Positions 34,429 to 43,771 of a DNA stretch of 64,000 bases are shown one piece after another. The stretch is from Azospirillum lipoferum (GTDB taxonomy: Bacteria > Pseudomonadota > Alphaproteobacteria > Azospirillales > Azospirillaceae): positions 62,001 to 126,000 of the forward strand of contig NZ_JALJXJ010000005.1 in assembly GCF_024170005.1 (NCBI RefSeq), given 5' to 3'. Under the pieces are notes generated by a model, which made no database searches, was not told the DNA's origin, and saw nothing but the letters and a program-made list of their open reading frames with translations. How positions within the stretch are numbered: position 1 is the first letter of the stretch; each line of letters starts with the position of its first letter. Made by a program: the position numbers and the translations under genes.

Positions 34429-35377
34429 GGCTGGCCTCCACCGGAACCAGCGCTGCGCTCAGCAGCCGGGCGAGCCGCTCCACCGCCGGCAGGCCGGCCG
34501 AACCGAGGACGGACCCAATCTCGTGGGTGCGGCCCTCCCGCGAGAAGGGCAGCGCCTGCCAGAAGGGATTGGCCGCCATGGCCTTCAGCCGGCCGAAGCC
34601 GCCGAGCGCCACGTTGATCAGCCGCGCGTCCGGCACCGCGGCCAGCCGCTCCAGCCCGACCGCGACGAATTCCCCCATCACCGGCTCCCCGCCCCAGGCA
34701 TTGCGCAGCCCGAGCCGGTTCAGCACCGCGTGGTGCAGGCTCGATGCGCCGAAGACGTTGACGTGCCGCTGATCGAGGATGTTGACGAGACAGACCGACC
34801 GGTCCGTCAGCGGCGCCAGTTCGTGAGCGGCCTGCTCGAGCGTCGCCTCAGCACGGGCGGCCAGCGCTTCGGCCGCCGCCTCCAGACCCAGGAAGGCGGC
34901 CAGCCGCCGCGTCTCCGATCCCGCCCGCTCCAGCACCCCGGCTCCCGGCCGGTCGAGAGCCACGGCGAAGACGGGTGCTACCCGCTCCAGCGGGCCGCGC
35001 ATCACCTCCAGCCCCGGCGTGATCAGGATCGCGTCCGGTTTCAGCTCCTGCAACAGCTCGAAATTCGGCGTGAACAGCAGGCCGACGTCGGTTACCCCGG
35101 CCGGCAGAGCCGGATCGCCGACATAGCGCGTGCACCAGGACGGTGCCGGCACGCCGACCGGGACGCAGCCCAGCGCGACGCAGCTGGCCGCCAGCCCCCA
35201 GTCGAGCACGGCGACACGGCGCGGCGCCTCCGCGCGCTTCTTCGCGCCCATCTCCGCTCGCGTCTCCGCCAGGGCCGGACCTGTACCCGGCCCTCCACCA
35301 AAGCCCAGGGCGACGGCGCCGCCCAGCAGGCGGCGCCGCGACAGGGGAAGTGTCCCGCGGACCATGGTCCCCATCAC
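34421..35377 (-). CDS. Siderophore-binding periplasmic protein (FhuD-like)
   Basis: A 318-residue binding protein. A twin-arginine-like leader (PLSRRRLLGGAVALGFGGG) suggests Tat export. The long-backbone-helix fold shows RVAVLDWGLAASCVALGCVP, DVGLLFTPNFELLQELKPDA and a C-terminal WQALPFSREGRTHEIG. It would hand the ferri-siderophore to the FhuB-like permease. The start overlaps the receptor gene stop by 4 bp, so the whole operon is tightly coupled. Confidence 0.9.
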   Translation of the reverse strand: MMGTMVRGTLPLSRRRLLGGAVALGFGGGPGTGPALAETRAEMGAKKRAEAPRRVAVLDWGLAASCVALGCVPVGVPAPSWCTRYVGDPALPAGVTDVGLLFTPNFELLQELKPDAILITPGLEVMRGPLERVAPVFAVALDRPGAGVLERAGSETRRLAAFLGLEAAAEALAARAEATLEQAAHELAPLTDRSVCLVNILDQRHVNVFGASSLHHAVLNRLGLRNAWGGEPVMGEFVAVGLERLAAVPDARLINVALGGFGRLKAMAANPFWQALPFSREGRTHEIGSVLGSAGLPAVERLARLLSAALVPVEASHG

Positions 35378-37599
35378 CAGGAGTAACGCACGCTGGCATA
35401 GACCGTGCGGCCCAGCCCATAGCGGCAGCCGACGGCCGAACAGAACGACACATACTCACGATCGAAGATGTTCGAGGCGTTGACCGCCAGCTGCGTTCCC
35501 TGCAGGGAGGGCAGCGCCTGTCCCAGGTCGTAATGCACCGCCGCGTCGAACACGGCGTAGTCCGGGATCTTCACGGTGTTGGCGTTGGTGGCGTAGGTCG
35601 GCCCGACATAGCGGGCGCCACCGCCGAAGCCCAGCCCCTTCAACGCCTGCGCCTGGATCGTGTAGTCGGCCCACAGCGAGGCAATGTGCGCCGGCACGTT
35701 GCTCAGCCGGTGGCCGACATTGCCGGCATTGTCCTTGGTGATCTCGTTGTCGAGATAGGCGTAGGAGGCGCGGACGTTCAGCCCGTCGGTCAGGCTGGCG
35801 ACGCCGCTCAGCTCGACGCCGCGCGAGCGGATCTCGCCGGTCTGCACGTTGAAGTTCGCGTTGACCGGATCCGGCGTGGTGACGTTGGTCTGGCGCAGGT
35901 CGAAGGCCGAGACGGTGGCGAAGCTGTTGGAGCCCTTCGGCTGGAACTTCAGCCCCACCTCGACCTGCTTGCCCTTTGTCGGCTCGAAGGCGGCGCCCTG
36001 CCGGTTGGTGCCGGCGACCGGCTGGAAGGAGGTGGCGTAGCTGGCGTAGGGCGCGAGACCATTGTCGAACAGATAGGTCAGCCCGACCCGGCCGGTGAAG
36101 GCGCGGTCGAACTGGCTGGTCCGGCGGTTGGTGACGCGGTTCTCGTTGTCGGTCGTCGCCCAGTCCTCCCGCCCGCCCAGCAGCAGCGACCAGCCGCCCA
36201 GCCTGATCTGGTCCTGGAGGTAGGCGCCGATCTGGCTCTGGGTCTGGTAGGCGTTCTGGAAGATGCCGGGCAGCCTGATGACCTGATTGTAGTTGGGTGC
36301 CAGGATGTCCAGCGTCGGCGCGGCGCCGAAGCGGGTGAGATTGTCCCAGTTGATCCGTTGGTAGTCGACCCCCGCCAGCAGCGTGTGCGACAGCGGCCCG
36401 GTGTCGAGCTTCAGCTCCGCCTGGTTGTCGATGGCGAAGCTGTCGAGCCGCTCGTCGGCGGTGTAGGTCTGGCGGTTCAGCGTCCGCTGGTCGGCCTGGA
36501 GGTTCAGTCCCTGGACCGAGGCATAGTCGATGTCGATGTGGGTGTAGCGGGCATTCTGCCGGACGGTCAGCGCCTTGCCGAAGCGGTGCTCAAACTCGTA
36601 ACCGATCTGGCTCTGGTCGCGCTTGAAGCTCTCGAAGCCGGTGTCGCCGGTGTAGAAGCTGGGCGAGATCCTGCCGTAGCGGTTCGGCTGCAGGGTGCCG
36701 GAATAGGGCAGCAGGTTCCAGATGCCGCCCTTCGGGTCATGCAGGTAGCCGGCCAGCAGGGTCAGGCTGGTGTCGTCGTCCGGCTTCCAGGTCACCGACG
36801 GGGCGATGGCGATGCGCTGTTCCCTGGTGTGGTCGGTCTGCGTCTCGGCGGTCCGTCCGATGCCGGTCAGCCGGTAGAGCACGCGGCCCTCCTTGTCCAG
36901 CGGCCCGCCGAGATCGAAGGCGCCCTGCATCATGGCGCCGGTGCCGGACTGGATCTCCACCTGATGCAGCGGCTCGGCGGTCGGACGCTTCGCGACCATG
37001 TTGAGGATGCCGCCGGGCGACGCCTGCCCGTAGAGAACGGAGGAGGGGCCGGTCAGCACCTCCGCCCGTTCCAGCAGATAGGGCTCGGTCTTCGGCACCG
37101 CCCAGGTGCCGGAGAGCTGCTTCAGCCCGTTCAGATATTGGTCGAGCGCGAAGCCGCGCGCCGTCAGGCTGTCCAGCCGGTTGTCGGCATCCTCGCTGAT
37201 CTGCACGCCGGGGGCGTAGCGCAGCACCGACCGGACGGTCTGCGGCCGGCGGGCGTCCAACTCCTCGCGGGTGATGACGGTGACGGTCTGCGGCGTTTCC
37301 AACAGGGCGGCGCCGGTCTTGGTGGCGCCCAGCGCAGCGGGGGCGACATAGCCGTCGGCTGCCAGCGCCGGGTTGCCGGGGCTCGCCGTCACCGACACCG
37401 CCGGCAGGCTGAGCGTCGCGCCACCCTGCTGCCCAATCCGTTGCTGCCCGGCCCCTTGCTGTCCGGCTGCATCCTGTGCCCAGGCCGGCGTCCAGACGGT
37501 CGCCGCCACCGCCAGTATTGCCGGGATCGCGGCATTGCGCCGGCTCGTCTTCTTTCCCTGGCTCTCCGCCGCCCGGATCCGCACCGTCTGCCCCATCAC
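35374..37599 (-). CDS. TonB-dependent siderophore receptor
   Basis: Outer-membrane receptor of 741 residues. A signal peptide ends near AWAQ-D (about residue 42). The plug domain has the TLETPQTVTVITREEL-like stretch (ETPQTVTVITREELDARRPQ) and VLYGQASPGGILNMVAKRPT. The 22-strand barrel ends in YASVRYSW with a terminal Trp; FhuA/FpvA-type receptors end in Phe or Trp. A Cys pair (FCSAVGCRYG) close to the C-terminus is also seen in FhuA-type receptors. It is the first gene of the operon; a Fur-like site lies about 53 bp upstream. Confidence 0.93.
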   Translation of the reverse strand: MMGQTVRIRAAESQGKKTSRRNAAIPAILAVAATVWTPAWAQDAAGQQGAGQQRIGQQGGATLSLPAVSVTASPGNPALAADGYVAPAALGATKTGAALLETPQTVTVITREELDARRPQTVRSVLRYAPGVQISEDADNRLDSLTARGFALDQYLNGLKQLSGTWAVPKTEPYLLERAEVLTGPSSVLYGQASPGGILNMVAKRPTAEPLHQVEIQSGTGAMMQGAFDLGGPLDKEGRVLYRLTGIGRTAETQTDHTREQRIAIAPSVTWKPDDDTSLTLLAGYLHDPKGGIWNLLPYSGTLQPNRYGRISPSFYTGDTGFESFKRDQSQIGYEFEHRFGKALTVRQNARYTHIDIDYASVQGLNLQADQRTLNRQTYTADERLDSFAIDNQAELKLDTGPLSHTLLAGVDYQRINWDNLTRFGAAPTLDILAPNYNQVIRLPGIFQNAYQTQSQIGAYLQDQIRLGGWSLLLGGREDWATTDNENRVTNRRTSQFDRAFTGRVGLTYLFDNGLAPYASYATSFQPVAGTNRQGAAFEPTKGKQVEVGLKFQPKGSNSFATVSAFDLRQTNVTTPDPVNANFNVQTGEIRSRGVELSGVASLTDGLNVRASYAYLDNEITKDNAGNVGHRLSNVPAHIASLWADYTIQAQALKGLGFGGGARYVGPTYATNANTVKIPDYAVFDAAVHYDLGQALPSLQGTQLAVNASNIFDREYVSFCSAVGCRYGLGRTVYASVRYSW

Positions 37600-37651
37600 A
37601 TCCTCTGTCGCTTGCCCTGCCGTGCGCTGGAAGCATCTACCGGCTCTTGAT

Positions 37652-37670
37652 GAGAATGAGTATCATTCCT
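37652..37670. promoter_or_regulatory. Fur-box-like site, receptor/AraC gap
   Basis: GAGAATGAGTATCATTCCT matches the Fur box consensus at 13 of 19 positions, with the inner part GAATGAGTATCATTC forming an inverted repeat. It lies between the TonB receptor (minus, 37599) and the AraC regulator (plus, 37720), which fits iron repression of both. Confidence 0.6.
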
Positions 37671-37719
37671 CATTGCATCCCGCTCCTGCGGATGGGACAG
37701 GAACTATCGAGACGAGGCC

Positions 37720-38532
37720 ATGCGGCTGCTGAATTATTCACTTGCCAGCCTGGATGCGCCCGAACAGCCGACGGTGCTGGCGATCGGGCGGGAGCGCGGG
37801 ACGAAACCGGTGACGATCCGCTGGCACAGCCATGCCCGCGGGCAGGCCGTGGTCGTGTCCACCGGCCTGCTGACGATCTACACCCGCCAGGGGAACTGGA
37901 TGGTGCCGAGCGGCCATTCCGCCTGGATCCCGCCGGGGCAGGAGCATGCGTTGCGGCTGTGCGGGAATTTTTCCGGCTGGTACGTCTATGTGGCGCCGGA
38001 GATGTGCCGCCAGCTGCCGGACCGCTTCGGCAGCGCCTCCACCCCGAGCCTGCTGCGGGAGGGGATCGCCCGCATCAGCCGCTGGCAGGACGGCGCCGAT
38101 CCCGGCACGCGCGAGGAGCGGCTCGGGCTGGTGGTCATCGACGAAATCGCGGCGCTGCCGCTGGAGCGCGAACATCTGCCGATGCCGGCCGACCGCGCGA
38201 TGGCGCAGATCGCCCGCATGATCATCGACGACCCGGCGGACGACCGGTCGCTCGACGCGCTGGCGGACACAGTCGGGCTGTCACGGCGCACCGTCACCCG
38301 GCGCTTCGCCGATGCGACCGGCATGAGCTTCTCGGCGTGGCGCCAGCGGCTGCGTCTGTTCCAGGCGGCGGAGATGCTGACGACCGGCACCCCGGTCACG
38401 ACAGTGGCGCTCAACCTCGGCTATGACAGCCCCAGCGCCTTTACCGCGATGTTCCGCCGCCACTTCGGCGTCACGCCCTCCCAATTCGCCAGTCACGGAG
38501 AAGACACGCGACGTGGACGCTATACAGGATGA
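37720..38532 (+). CDS. AraC-family transcriptional regulator
   Basis: A 270-residue activator. The N-terminal cupin-like sensor domain includes IRWHSHARGQAVVVSTGLLT and SAWIPPGQEHALRL. The C-terminal double HTH (about 160-260) contains LDALADTVGLSRRTVTRRFA and the second-helix motif VTTVALNLGYDSPSAFTAMF. It is divergent from the siderophore operon; regulators placed this way often sense the siderophore and activate its receptor. The cupin core makes it closer to the RmlC-like AraC subgroup than to PchR. Confidence 0.9.
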   Translation: MRLLNYSLASLDAPEQPTVLAIGRERGTKPVTIRWHSHARGQAVVVSTGLLTIYTRQGNWMVPSGHSAWIPPGQEHALRLCGNFSGWYVYVAPEMCRQLPDRFGSASTPSLLREGIARISRWQDGADPGTREERLGLVVIDEIAALPLEREHLPMPADRAMAQIARMIIDDPADDRSLDALADTVGLSRRTVTRRFADATGMSFSAWRQRLRLFQAAEMLTTGTPVTTVALNLGYDSPSAFTAMFRRHFGVTPSQFASHGEDTRRGRYTG

Positions 38533-38686
38533 AGCCCGCCGCTGGGGACCGTCAAGTTGGCGTTGAACGGGTTGCCGGAACGGGCGAACGCGGGATATGG
38601 AGCGACGTTGGTAAAGAAAATGGCCGGCTGGCGGCGGTCGGGAGGACGAACGGGTATAGAGGCGGCGCGCTGACGCCGAGACCCCG

Positions 38687-39514
38687 ATGCCGTACAAGGC
38701 CAACGAGCCCCGCCGCCACAAGATCCCGAAGGCCCGTTATCAGGTTGCGAACTGGGCGGCCTACGACGCCGTGCTGCGGCGGCGCGGCGACCTGACGATC
38801 TGGGTGACGCCCGAAGCGATCGCGGCACGGACGCCGCTGCCGATCGGACGACGGGGCCAGCCTTTCCACCACTCGGCCATCGCCATCGAGACGGGGCTGA
38901 TGCTGCGTTTGGCCTTCGGGCGACCGTGACGGCAGACCGAGAGCTTGCTGGGCTCGCTCACGCGCCTGCTCGGCCGGGACCTACCGATCCCGGATCACAC
39001 GACCTTTTCCCGGCGCAGTGCCGACCTGGAGGTAGCGAGTGCCTTGGTGAAGGCCGAGGGGCCGATGACGATGGTGGTCGATTCCACTGGGCTGAAGGTG
39101 TACGGCGAGGGCGAGTGGCACCTGGAAAAGCACGGCGGCCATGTGCGCTGGAGTTGGCCAAGCTGTACCTCGCAATAAATCCCGCTACCGGTGAGACCCT
39201 CGCCTCGGAGCTGACGTCCAACGAAGGAGGGAGACGCCTCGCTGGTTGGGCCGTTGCTCGATCAGATCGCCCGCCCGATCGGCGCGTACGACGGCGAGCG
39301 TGTCTACCGCGCAGTCGTCGTCCACAGCCCTTCGGCGGATGTGATCATCCCGCTACGCTCGAGCGCGGTGGCGATGATGCGCTGCATACAGGTGATCGGA
39401 CGCAGCCTGCGCGCCCGGACCCTGCCGGCCCAGAAGGCCGACGCCGCTGTCGGCTGCAAAGTCATGAACATCATGACCAGCTTGGGCATGCCTATCTCTT
39501 GCAAGGTCGTCTGA
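38687..39514 (+). pseudogene. IS5-family transposase, multiply frameshifted
   Basis: Pieces of one transposase appear in different frames: MPYKANEPRRHKIPKARYQV to GLMLRLAFGRP (38687-38929), LLGSLTRLLGRDLPIPDHTT to EGEWHLEKHGG (38945 on, with the DSTGLK catalytic segment) and LASLVGPLLDQIARPIGAYD to about 39514. A deletion removes the section before the QVIGRSLR part. At least three frame changes make it dead. It marks the right edge of the siderophore module. Flanks at 38533-38686 and 39515-39644 hold no gene. Confidence 0.8.
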
Positions 39515-39644
39515 TCACCGCCAGCGACCGCAGGACTCTGTCTTCGCGGCGATCTACGCGCCAAAGTCGACTCCGACACCGCCTCTGCAAGTGGGTGAAT
39601 TCACCGAAACGGGTGAGCGCATTCAGCCGTTCTCGCTAATGCAC

Positions 39645-41078
39645 TCACTCATTCAGAAGGTGCAGGCACTTGAACCGCCGGATCGTTTCCAGGAGCCGGT
39701 CACAGGATCGGGCAAGATTTCTGGTCGGTGCCGTGGCGACACCCAGCAGAAGCCCGGACTGGGCATTGCCCGGCGGCGCATACCAGGGCGAAAGCGGTGC
39801 CGGAAACATGCCGAACGTCAAGGCTTCGCGCGCGATGGCGACATCCGGCGTTCCTGTCGGCAATCTGAGCAGCACGGCCAAGCCGGGAGCGGCAACAAGA
39901 TCCGCGCCGACTGAGGTGTGAAGACAATCCAGAACCGCCTGCCGCTTGGCCGCATAAGCGCGCTTGGTGCGCCGGAGGTGGCGCATGTAGTGGCCCTCGC
40001 GGATGAACTCTGCGGTCGCGATCTGCACCGCGGGGCCAGGCGGCGGTGCCAGACATGCCGCCACCTCGGCGAACCGGGAGACCAGCGCGACCGGGGCGAC
40101 CACGAAACCCAATCGTAGGGTCGGGCTGATCGTCTTGCTGAACGAGCCGATGTGGATGACGCGCCCGCCCCGATCGAGCGAGGCGAGCGCCGGTGCCGCC
40201 CTTCCCGCCAGTTGCAGTTCGCTCAGATAATCGTCTTCGATCACCCAGACCCGGTTCGCGTCCGCCCATTCGAGGAGACGCAGGCGCCGCTCCAGCGACA
40301 AAGTCGGCCCGAGCGGCGCCTGCTGTCCGGGGGTCACGACGACGAGCTTCGCGTCGGGATGGTGGCGCAGCCCATGATCGACGTCGATCCCATCCGCATC
40401 GACGGGAATCGGGGCCACCGCCAAACCTGCGAGTTCAAGCCCTTTCCTCGTCCATGGAAAGCCCGGGTTCTCGAACCAGACCGACTGCCCGCCCAAGCCG
40501 AGAACGCCGAGACCCAGCCCCAGTCCTGAGCCGAACCCCCCGGTGACGATGACTTGCGACGGCGAGCAGTTGATGCCGCGAGCGACGGCCAGATAGGCCG
40601 CGATCTCCCGCCTCAACTCATGTTCGCCGCGAGGGTCGGGATATGACGGGGGAACGCTCGCCTCGGCGCGGACGGCATTCGCGCGAATGCGCGCGAACAA
40701 GGTTGCCGGGAAAGTCTCGGCTGCCGGCACGCCCATTTGAAAGAACGCAGGCCCCCGCGTCATTTCCAGGTAGGTCTCCAGGAACGATCCTGCGTCCGGC
40801 GGCGGTTCGCTCTTTGTGGCGGTGCGCGGGCGTTGGGCGACGCGCGTGCCCCTGGCGCGCGAGGCCTCGATCAGCTGGGCGGCGGCGAGAGTCTCATAGG
40901 CGGTCCGCACCGTTCCGCGCGCGACGCCGAGCTGGGCCGCAAGATCCTGCCAGGACGGCAGCCGGGCGCCGGGTTCCAGCACGCCGTCTTCGATGGCTTT
41001 GGCAACCCCCCTCCGGATCTGCTCCGACAGGGAGGCCTTGGCAGAACGGTCGAGAGTCAGGTCGAGCGGCTTGTTCAT
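39645..41078 (-). CDS. MocR-family (GntR-aminotransferase) transcriptional regulator
   Basis: A 477-residue chimeric regulator. The N-terminal GntR winged helix (LSEQIRRGVAKAIEDGVLEP to RTAYETLAAAQLIEASRARG, residues 17-80) is joined to an aminotransferase-I-like domain with the PLP lysine in SFSKTISPTLRLGFVV. PdxR-type members sense PLP; others control amino-compound catabolism. I used the ATG at 41078 (MNKPLDLTLD); one at 41093 is the alternative. It is divergent (90 bp) from the cupin, AhpD-like, HD and SDR genes, which are the likely targets. Confidence 0.9.
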   Translation of the reverse strand: MNKPLDLTLDRSAKASLSEQIRRGVAKAIEDGVLEPGARLPSWQDLAAQLGVARGTVRTAYETLAAAQLIEASRARGTRVAQRPRTATKSEPPPDAGSFLETYLEMTRGPAFFQMGVPAAETFPATLFARIRANAVRAEASVPPSYPDPRGEHELRREIAAYLAVARGINCSPSQVIVTGGFGSGLGLGLGVLGLGGQSVWFENPGFPWTRKGLELAGLAVAPIPVDADGIDVDHGLRHHPDAKLVVVTPGQQAPLGPTLSLERRLRLLEWADANRVWVIEDDYLSELQLAGRAAPALASLDRGGRVIHIGSFSKTISPTLRLGFVVAPVALVSRFAEVAACLAPPPGPAVQIATAEFIREGHYMRHLRRTKRAYAAKRQAVLDCLHTSVGADLVAAPGLAVLLRLPTGTPDVAIAREALTFGMFPAPLSPWYAPPGNAQSGLLLGVATAPTRNLARSCDRLLETIRRFKCLHLLNE

Positions 41079-41168
41079 GCCGTCATGGTACATGATTTCA
41101 TCGCATTCTTGGGCCTTTTTCCTGGCTCAGAAAACCCGCATCTTCAGATGCGTCACAGGAGAAAGCCC

Positions 41169-41588
41169 ATGAAGAACCGCATCATCGCCCCTGCTGTCAT
41201 GGCCGTGCTTGCTGCGACCTCCGCTGGTCCTGCCCCGGCTCATGACACTCAAACCGAAATGGTGACGGCCAAGTTCGATCAGGCCATCGCCAACATCCCG
41301 GGCAAGTCGCTCCGCGTGGTCGAAGTGGAGTACGCACCCGGCGCCGCTTCCCTGCCGCACACCCACGCAAATTCCGCCTTCATCTATGCCTACGTGCTGT
41401 CCGGCGAGATCGAGTCGAGGGTGAACGACGGTGAAACCCGCCTCTACAAGGCGGGAGAGAGCTGGTCCGAAGCGCCGGGCGCGGTTCATTCCATCAGCCG
41501 CAACGCCAGCAAGACCACGCCTGCGAAGCTGCTTGCCGTCTTTGTCGTCGACTCCGGCGAGAACAAGCTCACCTTCCCCGTCAAGTGA
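41169..41588 (+). CDS. Exported cupin-domain protein
   Basis: A 139-residue small cupin with a signal peptide (MKNRIIAPAVMAVLAATSAG, then PAPAHD). The cupin motif 1 is LPHTHANSAFIYAYVLSGEI (His residues likely metal ligands) and motif 2 is GAVHSISRN. It would sit in the periplasm. Function unknown. It starts a plus-strand operon; the ATG at 41169 has an AGGAGA ribosome site. Longer in-frame upstream reading lies in the MocR gene and is not used. Confidence 0.85.
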   Translation: MKNRIIAPAVMAVLAATSAGPAPAHDTQTEMVTAKFDQAIANIPGKSLRVVEVEYAPGAASLPHTHANSAFIYAYVLSGEIESRVNDGETRLYKAGESWSEAPGAVHSISRNASKTTPAKLLAVFVVDSGENKLTFPVK

Positions 41589-41605
41589 AAGAAGGAACCT
41601 GACCA

Positions 41606-42061
41606 ATGACCAACAGGCTCGACTACAATCAAATCGCCCCCAACGGTGCCAAGGCGCTCGGCGGTGTCTATGGCTATGTCATGCAGAGCGGTCTGCCCGG
41701 AGAGCTGGTGGATCTCGTCTACCTGCGGGTTTCACAGATCAACAACTGTGCCTTCTGCCTCGACATGCACACGCGTGAACTCATCAAAAGGGGCGTGAAG
41801 GTCGAGAAGCTTGCGCTGGTGCAGGCATGGAAGGAAGGCGGTCCTCTCTTCAGCCGGACCGAGCGTGCCGCCCTGGCCTGGGCCGAGACCGTGACGCTCG
41901 TCGCCGAGACGGGCGTTCCGGACGACGCCTACGACGCTGCACGAGAGGTGTTCGACGAGAAGCAACTCGTCGACCTCACGATCGCGATCAGCCTGATGAA
42001 CAGCTACAATCGCATGGCCATCAGCTTCCGCAATACGCCGCAGGCCGTTCTGGAGAGCTGA
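41606..42061 (+). CDS. AhpD-like carboxymuconolactone decarboxylase family protein
   Basis: A 151-residue CMD-fold protein with the AhpD-type redox motif Cys48-x-x-Cys51 and His55 (NNCAFCLDMHTRELI). These residues form the proton relay and thiol pair used by alkyl-hydroperoxidases. It follows the cupin by 17 bp. Together with the HD and SDR genes the operon looks like detoxification of a reactive small molecule (inference). Confidence 0.92.
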   Translation: MTNRLDYNQIAPNGAKALGGVYGYVMQSGLPGELVDLVYLRVSQINNCAFCLDMHTRELIKRGVKVEKLALVQAWKEGGPLFSRTERAALAWAETVTLVAETGVPDDAYDAAREVFDEKQLVDLTIAISLMNSYNRMAISFRNTPQAVLES

Positions 42062-42110
42062 ACACGCCACGACTCCGATGCAAGGCCCAGCTTGGGAAGG
42101 AGTACAGACC

Positions 42111-42755
42111 ATGGTGGCCAATGACATTTCGGATGTGAGAATTCCCGACAGCAAACTGGCCCGTGATGTGACCCGGTTCATCCGGGACACGGAGAGCGAT
42201 CTGCTCTTCCATCATTCGGTCCGGGTTTATTTCTGGGGAGCCATAGCGGGAACGCGACGGCGCATGAGCTTCGATCCGGAGCTGCTCTATACGGCCTCCA
42301 TGTTCCACGATATCGGCCTCACCGCGACCTACAAGAACAGCCAGTTGCGGTTCGAAGTGGACGGCGCCAACGCCGCGCGGGATTTCCTGCGGGCGCAGGG
42401 AATTTCGGACGGTGACATCGAAACGGTTTGGAACGCCGTTGCCCTTCACACGACGCCCGGCATTCCGGAATTCATGCGCCCGGAGATCGCGCTGGTGCAG
42501 GCGGGCGCCGGCATGGACGTGGCCGGCCGCGGCTACGACCAGTTTACGGATGACGAGCGTGACGCCGTCATCGCGGCCTTCCCCCGCGAAGCGGACTTCA
42601 AGCACGGGATCATCGATGCTTTCTATGAGGGTATGAAGCACCGCCCCAACAGCACCTTCGGCACCTTCAACGACGATTTCCTGGCAGCGAAGGATCCGGC
42701 GTTCCAGCGGGTGGATATGTGCAGTGTCATCCTCGCATCGCCCTGGACGCGCTGA
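42111..42755 (+). CDS. HD-domain protein, cyanamide hydratase (Ddi2)-like
   Basis: A 214-residue HD-domain metalloprotein. His35 (LLFHHSVRVYFWGAIAG) and His66-Asp67 (ASMFHDIGLTATY) give the HD signature, and the HSVRVYFWG segment is characteristic of the cyanamide hydratase group. Family members hydrate cyanamide to urea or act as phosphohydrolases; which applies here cannot be told. GGAAGGAG precedes the ATG at 42111. It is 49 bp after the AhpD-like gene. Confidence 0.82.
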   Translation: MVANDISDVRIPDSKLARDVTRFIRDTESDLLFHHSVRVYFWGAIAGTRRRMSFDPELLYTASMFHDIGLTATYKNSQLRFEVDGANAARDFLRAQGISDGDIETVWNAVALHTTPGIPEFMRPEIALVQAGAGMDVAGRGYDQFTDDERDAVIAAFPREADFKHGIIDAFYEGMKHRPNSTFGTFNDDFLAAKDPAFQRVDMCSVILASPWTR

Positions 42756-42978
42756 CCGAAGCAAGAAGCCGCGGAATGCTGGCGTCCCGGAACAGAACAG
42801 AGTCCCGGTCAGGCAGCCATCCCAGGGCCACCTGTCGAAGCCCATGCCGTGACTGCCGCGGACAGGGCATCCACCAACCTGAAAGCACCCTCGGCGGCGA
42901 ATTTCCGCCTGCTCCCGGGTCACGCCACGGGCCGTGAAGGCGCGCGCCGTGGCGGCACAGCATGAAAGATCGAGCACC

Positions 42979-43698
42979 ATGATTCAGCGGACCTTTCTCG
43001 TCACCGGCGCCACCAAGGGCATCGGGCGGGCTCTGGCCACACGCCTTGCCGCCAACGGGCATCGGGTCGTCGGCATCGCCCGCGGCAGCGACCCGAGCTT
43101 TCCCGGAACACTGGTATCCATCGACCTCAGCGACAGCCAACGCGCGGCCGCGGCGCTCGCCGAACTGGCCGAGCGCTTCTCCTTCGACGGCGTGGTCAAC
43201 AATGTCGGGCTGGTCCGGCTGCACCAGCTCGGCTCCATCGAACTGGCCGATATGGATGAAATCCTGCGCGTCAACCTGCACCCGACGCTTCTGGCCGTGC
43301 AGGCGCTGCTGCCGACGCTGCGCACCAAGAGCTGGGGCCGCATCGTCAACCTGTCCAGCCTGACCGTGCTCGGCGTCGCCCAGCGCACCGCATACGCCGC
43401 GGCAAAGGCGGCGGTCGGCAGCTTCACCCGCACCTGGGCGCTGGAACTGGCGGAGACCGGCATCACCGTCAACGCAGTGGCGCCCGGCCCGACCGAGACC
43501 GAACTCTTCCGCCAGAATACCCCGGCCGGCAGCGAGGCGGAGCGCCGCTTCCTCTCGCTCATTCCCATGAAGCGCCTTGGTCGACCAGACGAGATCGCCG
43601 CGGCGATCGCTTTTCTCCTCTCCGAAGAGGCCAGCTACATCACCGGGCAGACGCTGTTTGTCGACGGTGGTGGCTCGATTGGTAAAGCGCTGCCCTGA
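42979..43698 (+). CDS. SDR-family oxidoreductase
   Basis: A 239-residue short-chain dehydrogenase with VTGATKGIGRALATRLA, NNVG (the usual NNAG is changed), Ser in NLSSLTVLG and YAAAKAA. The C-terminus is TGQTLFVDGGGSIGKALP. The upstream 223 bp (42756-42978) is degenerate and might hold a gene remnant in the minus direction, but I cannot name it. It may be the last gene of the cupin operon. Confidence 0.88.
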   Translation: MIQRTFLVTGATKGIGRALATRLAANGHRVVGIARGSDPSFPGTLVSIDLSDSQRAAAALAELAERFSFDGVVNNVGLVRLHQLGSIELADMDEILRVNLHPTLLAVQALLPTLRTKSWGRIVNLSSLTVLGVAQRTAYAAAKAAVGSFTRTWALELAETGITVNAVAPGPTETELFRQNTPAGSEAERRFLSLIPMKRLGRPDEIAAAIAFLLSEEASYITGQTLFVDGGGSIGKALP

Positions 43699-43771
43699 CC
43701 CACGTGCCTGTGTCCAGATTGCCCAGATTCCGTCACGTCGGGAGCGGGAGCCTCTACGGATTGGCCAAGTG

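Noticed and set aside
32557..37650. Plus-strand frames of 686 and 835 codons opposite the siderophore operon
   Set aside because: Both lie antisense to genes with full motifs and show only low-complexity Gln/Arg/Gly sequence.
42756..42978. Possible gene remnant between the HD-domain and SDR genes
   Set aside because: No family could be recognised from the residues in any frame, so I did not name it.
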